Below the pieces are notes generated by a model. It saw only the letters and a list, made by a program, of their open reading frames with translations. It ran no database searches and had not been told where the DNA came from. Positions 50,768 to 60,700 of a stretch of 64,000 nucleotides of DNA are shown one piece after another (within the stretch, counting starts at the first letter, position 1; every line of letters starts with the position of its first letter). The stretch comes from Methanosarcina vacuolata Z-761 (GTDB lineage: Archaea > Halobacteriota > Methanosarcinia > Methanosarcinales > Methanosarcinaceae), in NCBI RefSeq assembly GCF_000969905.1, contig NZ_CP009520.1, positions 2,604,001-2,668,000 of the forward strand, given 5' to 3'. The translations under genes were made by a program, and so were the position numbers.

Positions 50768-52780
50768 TCAGACTACTTTTATCTCTTTCTCCAGCTTCTT
50801 TATCAATTCCCTTACCTGAATTGCCCTTTCGAAGTCCAGCCTGTCAGCAGCTTCCCTCATTTCGGTATCCAGTTCGATAATCATATTGGGAATATCGGTT
50901 TTCGGGATGTGTTTGGTGTCAGTGATATCCACGACCTTTTCCCTGATGGGTTTCCTGATAGTTTCCGGGACGATGCCGTGTTCCTTATTATAGGCAATCT
51001 GCATGGAGCGGCGGCGTTCTGTCTCTGTAACGGCACTTTTGATAGAATCCGTCATATTGTCGGCATACAGGACAACCTTCGAGCTGGCGTTCCGGGCTGC
51101 GCGGCCTATGATCTGGATAAGGCTTTTTGAGTTTCTAAGGAAGCCTTCTTTGTCTGCATCCAGGATGCCAATGAAACCCACTTCCGGAATATCAAGTCCC
51201 TCCCTGAGCAGGTTGATCCCGACAAGGACATCGAATTTGCCAAGGCGGAGCTCGCGGATAATCTCAGTTCTTTCCATTGTTTTAATGTCCGAGTGCAGGT
51301 AACGAGCTTTGATTTCATTCCTGGCAAGGTACTCAGTCAGTTCTTCTGCAAGCTTCTTTGTCAGGGTAGTTACAAGAGCACGGTCTCCCCTTTCCACAAT
51401 CTTCCGTACTTCCTGCATAACGTCCCTTACCTGACCTTCAAGAGGACGAATTTCCACTTCAGGGTCGAGAAGTCCTGTAGGACGGATAATCTGCTCCACG
51501 ATCTGAGCTGAATGCTCATGTTCATAGTCTGAAGGAGTCGCCGAGACAAAAATCACGTTTTTCATGTACTCCTCAAATTCATCGAACTTCAGAGGCCTGT
51601 TATCGTAGGCACTCGGAAGCCTGAACCCATAGTCAACAAGGTTCTTCTTCCTTGAGCGGTCTCCGTTGTACATCCCGTGAAGCTGAGGGATGGTCTGGTG
51701 ACTCTCATCGATGACCATCAGGAAATCCTCAGGGAAATAGTCAAGCAGGCAGAAAGGCTGTTCTCCCGGCTGTCTGTGGTCAAAATGTCTTGAGTAGTTT
51801 TCAATACCCTTGCAACTGCCGGTTTCCTGAATCATTTCCATATCATAAATCGTGCGCTGCTTCAACCTGTGCGACTCAAGAAGACCAAGCTCAGGAAGAT
51901 GTTCTTCAAGCTCTTCGAGGATGGACTGAATTGCACTTTTCTGCTCTTCCTCAGGAATTACATAGTGCCTTGCAGGATAAACAAAGAAATAGTCCATTTC
52001 TTCCGTTCGCTGACCGGTCTGCTTGTCCACTTCAGAAATCCGGTCGACCTCATCTCCGAAGAGCTCAATCCGGATAATATTGTCAAAGTATCCGGGAATA
52101 ATATCAATGGTATCTCCTTTTACCCTGAAGCGCCCTGGCATAAGTTCAAGGTCGTTTCGCTCAAACTGTATTTCAACGAGCTTTTGCAGGATTTCTTTTC
52201 TGGGAACCTTATCTCCAACCTTTAATTCAAACCCCATTTTCTGGAAATTCTCAGGATTGCCAAGCCCGTAGATACAGGATACTGATGCAACTACAATAAC
52301 ATCCTGGCGTGACATCAGGGAAGCAGTAGCAGCAAGCCGCATTTGCTCGATCTTCGGGTTAATCTGAGCATCCTTTTCAATATATTGGTCCCTGGCAGGA
52401 AGATAGGACTCAGGCTGATAATAGTCGTAATAGGAAACAAAATACTCCACCCGGTTCTCAGGGAAGAACTCCCTGAACTCATTATAAAGCTGGGCGGCAA
52501 GGGTTTTATTGTGAGCAATAACAATGGTCGGTTTCCTGACCTGGTTTATAACGTTTGCAATGGTATAGGTCTTCCCTGACCCTGTTACTCCTAGCAGGGT
52601 CTGGTATCGCTCTCCTTCTGTCAGCCCTTCCACAAGTTTTTCGATTGCCTGCGGCTGGGAACCCTTCGGCTCAAAATCGGAAACCAGCTTGAACTGCGGG
52701 CTGTCCCAATATCGGGCATCTCGTAGTGTTTCGGATATTTTATTAGATACAGCTTGGGATGTCTTATCAGAAGATTTCAT
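50768..52780 (-). CDS. uvrB: UvrABC system protein B
   Basis: This 670-residue protein is a full-length UvrB, the damage-verifying helicase of bacterial nucleotide excision repair. Walker A is GVTGSGKTYTIANV near the N-terminus. The beta-hairpin that clamps DNA is FVSYYDYYQPESYLPARDQY. Helicase motifs II and VI are MVIDESHQTIPQ and QIIGRAARN. The C-terminal UVR domain, about 635-670 (LDTEMREAADRLDFERAIQV), contacts UvrC. It lies in order uvrB-uvrC-uvrA along the map, all reverse-strand. The presence of this bacterial system in an archaeon indicates ancient transfer. Confidence 0.97.
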   Translation of the reverse strand: MKSSDKTSQAVSNKISETLRDARYWDSPQFKLVSDFEPKGSQPQAIEKLVEGLTEGERYQTLLGVTGSGKTYTIANVINQVRKPTIVIAHNKTLAAQLYNEFREFFPENRVEYFVSYYDYYQPESYLPARDQYIEKDAQINPKIEQMRLAATASLMSRQDVIVVASVSCIYGLGNPENFQKMGFELKVGDKVPRKEILQKLVEIQFERNDLELMPGRFRVKGDTIDIIPGYFDNIIRIELFGDEVDRISEVDKQTGQRTEEMDYFFVYPARHYVIPEEEQKSAIQSILEELEEHLPELGLLESHRLKQRTIYDMEMIQETGSCKGIENYSRHFDHRQPGEQPFCLLDYFPEDFLMVIDESHQTIPQLHGMYNGDRSRKKNLVDYGFRLPSAYDNRPLKFDEFEEYMKNVIFVSATPSDYEHEHSAQIVEQIIRPTGLLDPEVEIRPLEGQVRDVMQEVRKIVERGDRALVTTLTKKLAEELTEYLARNEIKARYLHSDIKTMERTEIIRELRLGKFDVLVGINLLREGLDIPEVGFIGILDADKEGFLRNSKSLIQIIGRAARNASSKVVLYADNMTDSIKSAVTETERRRSMQIAYNKEHGIVPETIRKPIREKVVDITDTKHIPKTDIPNMIIELDTEMREAADRLDFERAIQVRELIKKLEKEIKVV

Positions 52781-52856
52781 AGAACCAAAACCTTAAAATT
52801 CCGGAGATTTAAATGACGGACATATATACCAACAGTAGCAGTAACTAATTAATGAT

Positions 52857-52973
52857 TTTTAGGAATCAATCATTTTCAGGAATCAATCATTTTCAGGAAT
52901 CAATCATTTTCAGGAATCAATCATTTTCAGGAATCAATCATTTTCAGGAATCAATCATTTTTAGGAATCATAG
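52857..52973. repeat. 17-bp tandem repeat, about 7 copies, overlapping the end of uvrC
   Basis: AGGAATCAATCATTTTC units occur between uvrB and uvrC. The last copies supply the final codons of uvrC (MIPKND). Confidence 0.95.
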
Positions 52974-54510
52974 ATTTTTGTCTCAGCAAGCGGTTGTAGG
53001 TAATTGCAAACCTGTGGGCTTCGTCCCGGATCTCCTGGACAAAAAGGGAGGCTTTCTCGTCTTTTTTGATGGGAAGAGGAGACTTGATTCCGGGCACATA
53101 GATTTCTTCTTCCCGCTTAGCTATCGAGATAAGAGGAACCCTGACTTTGAGCTTTCTAAGTTCCTGAAAAGCTGAAGAGAGCTGTCCTTTTCCCCCATCT
53201 ATAATAATAAGATCAGGCAGGTCATGCTTGTCCTCAAGCAGGCGGGAATAACGCCTTCGTACGACCTCGGCAATAGAAGCGAAATCATCAATTCCTTCAA
53301 CACTCTCGATCTTGAAGCGGCGATAATTGTGTTTATCAGGTCTGCCTCCCCGGAACTGGACCATTGAACCGACCGTAGCCGTGCCTGAGAGATGGGAGAT
53401 GTCGAAACATTCTATGACATTCGGAAGTTTCGGAAGGGATAACTTACTTTGCAAGGCTTCGAGCTTTTTCCGGTCTCCAAAGAAACCGATCTCAACGTTT
53501 TTCAGGGCAAGGTCGAGAAGTTCCTTTTTCTCTCCCTGCTTCGGAACCGTAACTTTCACTTTTGTTCCTTTTACATGAGAGAAGAAATCGACAAGCGACT
53601 CTTCTAGAGGTTCGGGCAGGATCAGTTCTTCAGGCGGCTCGTTCTCGGAATAATACTGCACCAGGAATTCTTCCAGGAAATTTTCCCCGAAGGCAAAAAC
53701 AAAGTCCTGCTTGTCCTCAAGCGTACCTTTGTAGACCTTGAAGAGCATGAGATAAACAGTATCATCCCTGACAATATAGTTCAGGATATCCTCGTTGTGC
53801 TTTTTCTGCCTCTCCATGTTTTGTTTTTCGTGAAGGTACTCAAGGGCTGCAATCTCATCCCTGAGAGCTATGGCTTGCTCGAATTGCTGCCTCGATGCCA
53901 ATTCCCGCATTTCTGTTTCCATGGATTCTATAAGCTCTTTGATATTGCCTTTAAGAACAGAAGCAGCTTTCTTTACTTTCTCGGCATAGTTTTCCGCAGA
54001 AATTGCACCTATGCAGGGACCGCTACATGCCGCTATATGGCATCTGAGGCAGGCCCGTTTAGGCATCTGTTTGCAGGTTCTGAGCTGGAAGGTCTTTCTT
54101 ACAACCTCAAAAATATAATCTCTTTCCTTCGCCGAGACAAAGGGCCCAAAAAAACTTCCACTATCAGCCCTTTTCCGGGCAAGCCTGATCCTTGGAAACT
54201 TTTCATCAGTTAAATGAATGCAGGCATACCGTTTTGAGTCCTTAAGAGCAATATTATACCTTGGCCAGTGTTTTTTGATCAGGGTGTTTTCCAGAAGAAA
54301 AGCCTCTACTTCAGTGTTCGTGACAATAAAATCAAGGCTCATTACAGCCTCTATAAGGCTCGCGGTTTTTGGGTCGTGGTCTCGTTTCTGGAAATAGCTG
54401 CTCACCCGCTTTTTAAGGTCCTTTGCCTTGCCTACGTAAATCACAGTCCCTTCTTCGTTCTTGAAAAGATAACAGCCAGGCAGGTGAGGAAGAGCTTCCA
54501 GGTCAATCAT
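52951..54510 (-). CDS. uvrC: UvrABC system protein C
   Basis: A 519-residue UvrC, the dual-incision nuclease. The N-terminal GIY-YIG domain has LPGCYLFKNEEGTVIYVGKA, with Tyr and Arg in VSSYFQKRDHDPKTASL. The cysteine box CKQMPKRACLRCHIAACSGP follows at about residue 150. The UVR domain is ASRQQFEQAIALRDEIAALE, and the C-terminal RNase-H-like domain has VIECFDISHLSGTATVGSM and LIIIDGGKGQLSSA. It is somewhat shorter than bacterial UvrC, lacking the terminal helix-hairpin-helix pair; the last codons come from a tandem repeat. This may reflect truncation by repeat expansion. AGAGG precedes the ATG. Confidence 0.96.
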   Translation of the reverse strand: MIDLEALPHLPGCYLFKNEEGTVIYVGKAKDLKKRVSSYFQKRDHDPKTASLIEAVMSLDFIVTNTEVEAFLLENTLIKKHWPRYNIALKDSKRYACIHLTDEKFPRIRLARKRADSGSFFGPFVSAKERDYIFEVVRKTFQLRTCKQMPKRACLRCHIAACSGPCIGAISAENYAEKVKKAASVLKGNIKELIESMETEMRELASRQQFEQAIALRDEIAALEYLHEKQNMERQKKHNEDILNYIVRDDTVYLMLFKVYKGTLEDKQDFVFAFGENFLEEFLVQYYSENEPPEELILPEPLEESLVDFFSHVKGTKVKVTVPKQGEKKELLDLALKNVEIGFFGDRKKLEALQSKLSLPKLPNVIECFDISHLSGTATVGSMVQFRGGRPDKHNYRRFKIESVEGIDDFASIAEVVRRRYSRLLEDKHDLPDLIIIDGGKGQLSSAFQELRKLKVRVPLISIAKREEEIYVPGIKSPLPIKKDEKASLFVQEIRDEAHRFAITYNRLLRQKSMIPKND

Positions 54511-54569
54511 TTTTAAACCTCTTATTCAAGTTATGAAATCTTTGCAGAGAGCTTAAATCAGCTTAAATT

Positions 54570-54662
54570 ACCCAGATCAACTTTAAGCAGTTTAAATCAA
54601 CTTTAAGCAGTTTAAATCAACTTTAAGCCGGTTAAAATCAACTTTAAGCCAGTTTAAATCAA
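54570..54662. repeat. 20-21-bp tandem repeat, about 5 copies, reaching the uvrA stop
   Basis: TTTAAATCAACTTTAAGCAG-type units occur between uvrC and uvrA. Confidence 0.92.
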
Positions 54663-57600
54663 CTGCTCCTGAAATGCGTTATTGTCCTTATGTTTACTGT
54701 GCTTGAAACCTCTGGAGCCTTTGGAATCTTCCTCCGAGCCTTCTTCAAAGTCTTCGGAATCTTCCTCATTCTGATCGTCATTAAGATCTTCACAATCGAC
54801 CTCAAACTCTCCTCCTTCTTCAAAAACGGCCTCAAATTCGCCTCCTTCTTCGAAAACGGCCTCATAAGGTTCTTCTCCCGACATATCAAGATAGGACTGT
54901 GACAGTTTAGGAGCAAGGAAGCGTGCAGTATAGCTTCCCTGAACTGTGGACACTTCTTCCGGGGTTCCTTCGGCAACAATTTCTCCGCCTGCGTTCCCGC
55001 CTTCGGGACCCAGGTCGATTATATAGTCTGCTGATTTGATTACATCCAGGTTATGCTCTATTACAACTACTGTGTTTCCTTTTTCCACAAGCCTGTTGAG
55101 AACTGTAATGAGTTTTTTGACGTCATGGAAGTGAAGCCCGGTTGTAGGTTCATCAAGTAGGTAAATCGTTTTTCCGGTACACATTTTAGAGAGTTCTTTT
55201 GTCAGCTTGATCCTCTGGGCTTCCCCTCCGGAAAGCGTTGTTGAGCTCTGGCCGAGTTTGATGTAGCCCAGTCCAACTCTTATTAAAGTATCGAGTTTGC
55301 GTTTAATTGCAGGGATGTTTGCAAAGTGTTCGGCAGCCTCTTCGACAGTCATATCAAGGACTTCTGCAATCGATTTTCCCCTGTACTTTACTTCGAGAGT
55401 TTCCTGGTTGTAGCGTGTACCCTTGCATTCCTCACATTCTATATATACATCGGGCAGGAAGTTCATTTCGATTTTTATCAGCCCGTCTCCCTGGCAGGCT
55501 TCACAGCGTCCTCCTTTTACGTTGAAAGAAAAACGCCCACTTTTATAACCCCGGATTTTTGCTTCCTTGGTTTCGGCAAAGGTCTGTCTTATGGTATCAA
55601 AGACCTTGATATAGGTGGCAGGGTTTGAGCGAGGAGTCCTGCCAATAGGGCTCTGATCAATAACAATTACCTTATCTATCTCGGAATCAAAAACCAGCTC
55701 ATTATAGTCTCCTGGCGTTACATTTGATTTATTAATCTTCTTCGTCAAGGCCTTGTACAGGGTATCGTAAATTAACGTAGACTTTCCGGAGCCAGAAACA
55801 CCTGTAACCACGGTCAGGACCCCTATGGGAATATTTACATCTATGCCCTTGAGGTTGTTTGCCCTGCATCCTTTAAGCCTGATGAATGCATCGCTGTGCC
55901 GGCGAAGAGCAGGCGGTTTTATCTGTTTTTCTCCTGAGAGGTACTGGCCTGTCAGAGATTCCGGGTTCTGTTCAATTTCTTCAGGTGTGCCTTCGGCTAC
56001 TACATAACCTCCATGAACGCCTGCACCTGGCCCGATGTCAAACACATAGTCTGCAGCCCGAATAGTATCTTCATCATGTTCAACGACTATCAGAGTATTT
56101 CCCAAATCTCGCAAGGTCTGGAGGGTCTGGATTAGTCGCTCGTTATCTCTTTGATGTAACCCTATTGAAGGCTCGTCGAGCACATAGAGCACGCCCATGA
56201 GGTTTGAGCCAATCTGAGTAGCTAGCCGGATTCGCTGTGCTTCTCCGCCTGAGAGAGTGCCTGCACCTCTCGAAAGGGTAAGATAGCCGAGCCCCACATG
56301 CTCTAAAAAACCGAGTCTGGAACGGATTTCCTTTAAGACTTGCTTTGCGATTTCTTTTTCCTTTTCCGAGAGCTCCACGTTTTCGAAAAACCTGATACAC
56401 TCCAGGATCGAGAGGTTGGCTATATCTACAATAGATTTCCCGCCGAATTTCACTGCAAGCACTTTTTCCTTCAGTCGCTTGCCTTCACATTTTGGGCAGG
56501 GCTTAACCTGCATGAATTTCTCAAGTTCCTTCCTACGGTACTCGGATTTTGTCTGTCTGTAAAGCCTCTCTGCCTGTGGGAGCAGCCCTTCCCAGGTGCC
56601 TTTGTGAGACCAGTAGGCATCACCATTTTTCATGCTCATGCTGAACTGCATGAGCTCGTCCGAACCGTACATGAGAACATTATACTGTTCATCTGTGAGA
56701 TCTTCAATAGGAGTAAATATGTCAAAACCAAAGTGTTTTGCCACGGCTGTCAGATACTGACTTCGGTAACCATCCAGGAAATTCCTGTATATGGCAACCG
56801 CACCGTCTGCAATACAGAGAGTTTTATTCGGAATAATGAGGTCAGGGTCAAACTCCATCTTAAACCCTAGCCCATTGCAGGCTTCACAGGCCCCAAAAGG
56901 ACTGTTGAAGGAAAACATCCTGGGCTGGAGTTCTTCAAAAGCCATGCCGCAGACCGGACAGGCCATATTAGAGGAATAAAGGTGGTCTTTTCCTTCAGAA
57001 TCAACTGCAATTAAGAGTCCTTCGGCTTTCTTGAGAGCGATTTCGCAGGCTTCGACAAGCCTTGAGCGGTCTTCTGAAGGGTCCAGCCGGTCAACCACGA
57101 CTTCAATATCATGTTTTTTGTATCGGTCAAGAGTAATCTCGTCGTCAGTCCTGTGAATCTCGCCGTTTACCCTCATCCGCGCAAAGCCTTCACTGTTCAG
57201 TTCTCTGAAGAGCTGCTGGTATGTCCCTTTTTTCTGGCGGACTATAGGAGCAAGAATGGTAACCATTCCCTCACATTCCTTGCGAAGGTTGTCCGCAATT
57301 TTTTCAGGCGACTGGGCCTCAATTTTTATGTTGTGGGTCGGGCAGTGAGGTGTACCGACTCTTGCAAAAAGAAGCCTCAAGTAATCGTAAATTTCAGTGA
57401 CTGTCCCTACCGTACTTCGGGGGTTTTTCGAGGTCGTTTTCTGTTCAATGGATATTGCCGGAGATAAACCTTCGATGCTGTCCACATCCGGCTTGTTCAT
57501 AAGCCCGAGGAACTGCCGCGCATAAGCCGAGAGAGACTCCACATAGCGCCGCTGCCCTTCGGCATAAACCGTGTCAAAAGCCAGGGTGGATTTCCCTGAG

Positions 57601-57701
57601 CCTGATACCCCTGTAATAACAATTAATTTGTCCCGCGGGAGTTCCAACGTGATGTTTTTCAGGTTGTGTTCCCGTGCCCCTTTAATAATAATATTTTTCA
57701 T
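54654..57701 (-). CDS. uvrA: UvrABC system protein A with acidic C-terminal extension
   Basis: This 1015-residue damage-sensor ATPase has two ABC modules. Walker A sites are [20 protein letters not shown] (near residue 31) and [20 protein letters not shown]. Signatures are [17 protein letters not shown] and [18 protein letters not shown]. Zinc modules are [14 protein letters not shown] with CEACNGLG, and CEACQGDG with CEECKGTR. The last ~75 residues are an added acidic tail with an [10 protein letters not shown] duplication and many D/E residues, not seen in typical bacterial UvrA. The ATG follows GAAGGA. UvrA loads UvrB onto damaged DNA; with uvrB and uvrC this completes the bacterial-type excision system. 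Confidence 0.97.
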   Translation of the reverse strand: MKNIIIKGAREHNLKNITLELPRDKLIVITGVSGSGKSTLAFDTVYAEGQRRYVESLSAYARQFLGLMNKPDVDSIEGLSPAISIEQKTTSKNPRSTVGTVTEIYDYLRLLFARVGTPHCPTHNIKIEAQSPEKIADNLRKECEGMVTILAPIVRQKKGTYQQLFRELNSEGFARMRVNGEIHRTDDEITLDRYKKHDIEVVVDRLDPSEDRSRLVEACEIALKKAEGLLIAVDSEGKDHLYSSNMACPVCGMAFEELQPRMFSFNSPFGACEACNGLGFKMEFDPDLIIPNKTLCIADGAVAIYRNFLDGYRSQYLTAVAKHFGFDIFTPIEDLTDEQYNVLMYGSDELMQFSMSMKNGDAYWSHKGTWEGLLPQAERLYRQTKSEYRRKELEKFMQVKPCPKCEGKRLKEKVLAVKFGGKSIVDIANLSILECIRFFENVELSEKEKEIAKQVLKEIRSRLGFLEHVGLGYLTLSRGAGTLSGGEAQRIRLATQIGSNLMGVLYVLDEPSIGLHQRDNERLIQTLQTLRDLGNTLIVVEHDEDTIRAADYVFDIGPGAGVHGGYVVAEGTPEEIEQNPESLTGQYLSGEKQIKPPALRRHSDAFIRLKGCRANNLKGIDVNIPIGVLTVVTGVSGSGKSTLIYDTLYKALTKKINKSNVTPGDYNELVFDSEIDKVIVIDQSPIGRTPRSNPATYIKVFDTIRQTFAETKEAKIRGYKSGRFSFNVKGGRCEACQGDGLIKIEMNFLPDVYIECEECKGTRYNQETLEVKYRGKSIAEVLDMTVEEAAEHFANIPAIKRKLDTLIRVGLGYIKLGQSSTTLSGGEAQRIKLTKELSKMCTGKTIYLLDEPTTGLHFHDVKKLITVLNRLVEKGNTVVVIEHNLDVIKSADYIIDLGPEGGNAGGEIVAEGTPEEVSTVQGSYTARFLAPKLSQSYLDMSGEEPYEAVFEEGGEFEAVFEEGGEFEVDCEDLNDDQNEEDSEDFEEGSEEDSKGSRGFKHSKHKDNNAFQEQLI

Positions 57702-58720
57702 TTTCCTTCTCTCGGGTTTTTGTCCAGTTGAATCGGTTAGATGAGAATTTAAGGTTAGAGTAAATTCCGGATTCTTACATTAGAGTAAATTCCGGATTTT
57801 TACATCAGAGTAAATTCTGGATTTTATTAGAGCAAAGCCTGGATTTTTAAGTTAGATATCTAAAAATCCAGAAATGATATGAATTTATGAATTTTAAGAA
57901 ACTTTTTTGAAAAACCTGAAGTTTATATTCACTTATCAAGCAGTTTTTTTCAGGCAGATAATTCCATGTATTATTATAAATAAGTAGTGATAATTACATG
58001 AAGTTGATTTCACTCCTCATATATATGACAATTTTCGGATTCATGCTACCCCGTTTTTCGATACATACAGCAGAATGCAGACTTTTTATTAATAGAGTAA
58101 TATAGCGGAGTGAAAGTATTCCGCGGTAAACAACCGGTTTTTTGAATTTAGACTTGGTAGATTGCATTCATCGATATGGAATTGTATAGTGTTCTTATCT
58201 TCAATTTTTAATCTGTTTGCCTTCAATACTTTCAGTCCAGAATGATCATTTTCTCTACAAACCAGCGTGAATAACCTTGTCAAGCTAGGAACTGATTTCC
58301 AAAAAAGAAGGAGAAAAACATCGGTAGACTGTAAAAAGAGCGAGTTTGAACTTTTAATTATATAACAGATGGCTAGACTACGCCGATTACAAATAATTAT
58401 CTACTTTAGAATATTTTAGTAGATTTATATTAAATTTACACAAGAGTACTAATATGAGAAGTACCCTGGTGATAGTACTTTAATATTTTCTGTCTTCAAA
58501 AAGGGAAGGGTATTTATCTTTAAGTAAGTTAGGAAATTCTTTGCCTATTTTTGTATTTTGAGAATATTTTAACTCTCAAGAAGTGATAGTAGTTAATTAG
58601 TTAACTTTGTTTTTCCTGAGAGTAAGTCTTATAAACAGATTAAAACAGTTCATTAAAATCAGAAAACGAAGGTTCAGAATTAAAAACGTATTCATAGCTT
58701 CACATAGTAACTTGCCAAAC
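57702..58720. other. long spacer upstream of uvrA with a 26-bp tandem repeat
   Basis: Three units containing AGAGTAAATTCCGGATT lie at 57755-57825. Beyond them the DNA is AT-rich. Two short ORFs (a 35-codon frame at 57999 and a reverse 64-codon frame at 58089-58283) lack ribosome sites or family features and are not accepted. Confidence 0.55.
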
Positions 58721-58747
58721 ATTTAACTATTATTAAATGAGTTAAAT
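58721..58747. promoter_or_regulatory. dyad-symmetric site upstream of the small secreted-peptide gene
   Basis: ATTTAACT (58721-58728) and AGTTAAAT (58740-58747) are a perfect 8-bp inverted repeat. CATTTAA/TTAAATG forms a second, nested dyad between them. It lies 40-65 bp upstream of the 58786 start and fits an operator, but this is inferred from symmetry alone. Confidence 0.4.
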
Positions 58748-58785
58748 GAAATAAAAAAGTAACGATAATAAAAGGAGGTGAAGAA

Positions 58786-58926
58786 ATGCTTGAGGACAGA
58801 GAAAAATTGATACTAGCTATTTTGCTGGCAATAGGCATTGTATTAATAATAACAAATACGGCATCAGCTTATTATAGCCTTCCTGGTCCACCAGTTACTT
58901 GGAACGACAGTGTATGTATGATCTAA
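58786..58926 (+). CDS. 46-residue putative secreted peptide precursor
   Basis: The ORF has the strongest ribosome site in the neighbourhood, AAAGGAGGTGAAGAA, directly before its ATG. The peptide begins with a charged head (MLEDREK), a hydrophobic core (LILAILLAIGIVLIITNT) and an A-x-A cleavage site (ASA). A short mature part of 18 residues follows, starting YYSLPGPPV, with one Trp and one Cys. A T-rich run follows the stop (58962-58975). It is too short for routine gene calling. It could be a signalling or surface peptide, or a small membrane protein if not cleaved. No family is recognised. Confidence 0.6.
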   Translation: MLEDREKLILAILLAIGIVLIITNTASAYYSLPGPPVTWNDSVCMI

Positions 58927-59183
58927 TAATGTAAAACATGAAAACAGTTCTAAAAACGGTTTTTTTTCTTTTTAGGAATCTTAACTTATTTTCTCAGGGC
59001 AAATATCATTTAATAACCCACATTTTATATATTAGATTTTCAAAGATCAAACATGATAGCAATTTTTTGCCTTAAAAAGTTTATTGAGGCATAGTGCACA
59101 GGATTTTTTCGGCTAAACAAAAAGCGTGAAACAAAAAACTAAGCACATCGGAAGGTCAAATTTTCCGGAATTTTTTATAAGTT

Positions 59184-59330
59184 TCACGTGAAATCCTGCT
59201 CGGCTTCAAGGAAAACTTGAATCGCCTCTTTTATTCTCTCCATGGCTTGCTCAACATTTTTTCTCTGAGTGTAACAACTCTATATGTCAGGAATTTTGCA
59301 GTATATAACCCCCATCCTGATATTTGAAAA
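59184..59330 (-). pseudogene. HicB-like antitoxin remnant
   Basis: The reverse strand ends in a clear HicB-type C-terminus: SCYTQRKNVEQAMERIKEAI, then QVFLEAEQDFT and a TGA. Upstream in the same frame is KIPDI with a TAG where HicB proteins have the DLPGC loop. Upstream again in another frame is KYQDGGYI, corresponding to the first strands. The gene therefore has at least one nonsense change and one frameshift. No HicA toxin gene was found nearby. Confidence 0.6.
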
Positions 59331-59480
59331 GTAGAAAAAATGACAAAACAAGTCTTTGAAAATTCATAATTTTTTAGTTTTTAAAATATTATTTCTCTAA
59401 ACTATCACTTTTTACAATAAAAAGACACCCATATTTAAAACACATAACTTTTTGAAAATTTTGAAAACCGTTGACTATAG

Positions 59481-59490
59481 TTATATATAA
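59481..59490 (+). promoter_or_regulatory. TATA box of the DUF457-like gene (probably leaderless)
   Basis: TTATATATAA is centred about 26 bases before the ATG at 59511, so transcription would start at or within a base or two of the start codon. No Shine-Dalgarno is present. 58927-59480 is otherwise spacer with the HicB relic. Confidence 0.5.
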
Positions 59491-59510
59491 CTGAAGTCTT
59501 GTTAATTTCG

Positions 59511-60041
59511 ATGCTTCTTTTTGGACATATTGGGGTTACATTGGGAATATTCTTCGGACTTGGGTTTTTCATACCTCGGCTAAAGACCATTATAGATCCA
59601 AGATACTTAGCCATTGGAGCTCTCTTGCCCGACTTAATAGACAAACCTTTAGGAATGATTATCTTTGCTTCTACCTTTGAAAACGGACGCATTATAAGTC
59701 ATACTCTATTATTCGTTCTTTCATTATTCCTGGTGGCTCTATATCTATACGAAAAGAAAAAAGATATCAAGGTTCTTAGCCTTGCTTCAGGTTCTTTCTT
59801 CCACCTTATGGAAGATCAGATGTGGGCAACTCCTAAAACTCTACTCTGGCCACTCCTGGGATGGAATTTCCCAAAAAGTCAGACGGATTTCAATGGGATT
59901 GAATACTTAACAAAACTGTTTGAAAAGTCGTTTACATTTCACATCTCGTTTTCTTCCGTTCCTGAAATTCTGGGGATGGGAATAATAGTTATTTTGGCTT
60001 TACACTGGTTAATAAAAGAATTTGGACAAAACAAATTTTAA
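59511..60041 (+). CDS. DUF457-like (YdjM family) membrane protein
   Basis: A 176-residue protein with about four membrane segments. The first has LLFGHIGVTLGIFFGLGFF, with the early His. After this comes YLAIGALLPDLIDKPLGMII with the conserved LPDxxD, then RIISHTLLFVLSLFLVALYL with the S-H-T. ASGSFFHLMEDQMW and TLLWPLLGWNFP complete the family pattern. His and Asp residues in these positions suggest a metal site facing the membrane, hence the family name inner-membrane metal-dependent hydrolase; activity is unproven. The ATG at 59511 probably starts a leaderless transcript. Confidence 0.8.
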   Translation: MLLFGHIGVTLGIFFGLGFFIPRLKTIIDPRYLAIGALLPDLIDKPLGMIIFASTFENGRIISHTLLFVLSLFLVALYLYEKKKDIKVLSLASGSFFHLMEDQMWATPKTLLWPLLGWNFPKSQTDFNGIEYLTKLFEKSFTFHISFSSVPEILGMGIIVILALHWLIKEFGQNKF

Positions 60042-60365
60042 CAACAAAAACAGGCTCTTAAATTGAAAACAGAAAGGAATCTTCAACTCATATCGGATTA
60101 AGGTGTACGGGATGAAGAAGATTCAGAAATACATTAAAATTTAATTATTTAATTTTTTTAGAAACTCGCCAGGATAGCCATCATTTTCCATAAAATGCTG
60201 CTTTTCTAACTTTCAGGTTTGGTTCTTGAATCTTTTAAGATCTGGAAATTGATTATAGCAACCTTTCGGGAAGTCCTTGTACAAAATACCCTCTAAATTA
60301 CTGTCCCCAGTGAATTGCTTTTTTTACAGAAATCCAAAAATGGAGAAAATTTATTGAAAATTTGA

Positions 60366-60510
60366 ACAATATAACATATAAACAGTATAACATATAAACG
60401 ATTTAAAATATAAATAATTTAACATATAAACGGGTTAATATATAAACTATTTAATATACAAACGAGTTAATATAGAAATAATTTAACATATAAACAATTT
60501 AACATATACA
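60366..60510. repeat. degenerate 16-18-bp tandem repeat, about 8 copies
   Basis: AACATATAAACGATTTAA-type units occur upstream of the nucleotidase gene. The rest of 60042-60700 shows no gene. Confidence 0.85.
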
Positions 60511-60700
60511 TGTTTTAAAATACTAAGATATCTAAAAATTTGTACTTTCAGAATTTGACACTTTTGGTACAAATTAAAAATTATGAAATTGTAGTTAAGC
60601 GGTTCAGTCACTCAAGTCCTAATTATATAAAAGCTGTAGCAAGGAAATATAAGAACCGGTTTTTAGACTCAAATTTTAACGCTTAAAGAGGGGATAGATA

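Noticed and set aside
57999-58106. 35-codon hydrophobic ORF starting MKLISLLIYMTIFG
   Set aside because: Signal-like N-terminus but no Shine-Dalgarno, no cleavage site and no conserved feature. Weaker than the 58786 peptide in every respect.
58089-58283. 64-codon ORF on the minus strand
   Set aside because: No ribosome site or recognisable family; lies in an AT-rich spacer.
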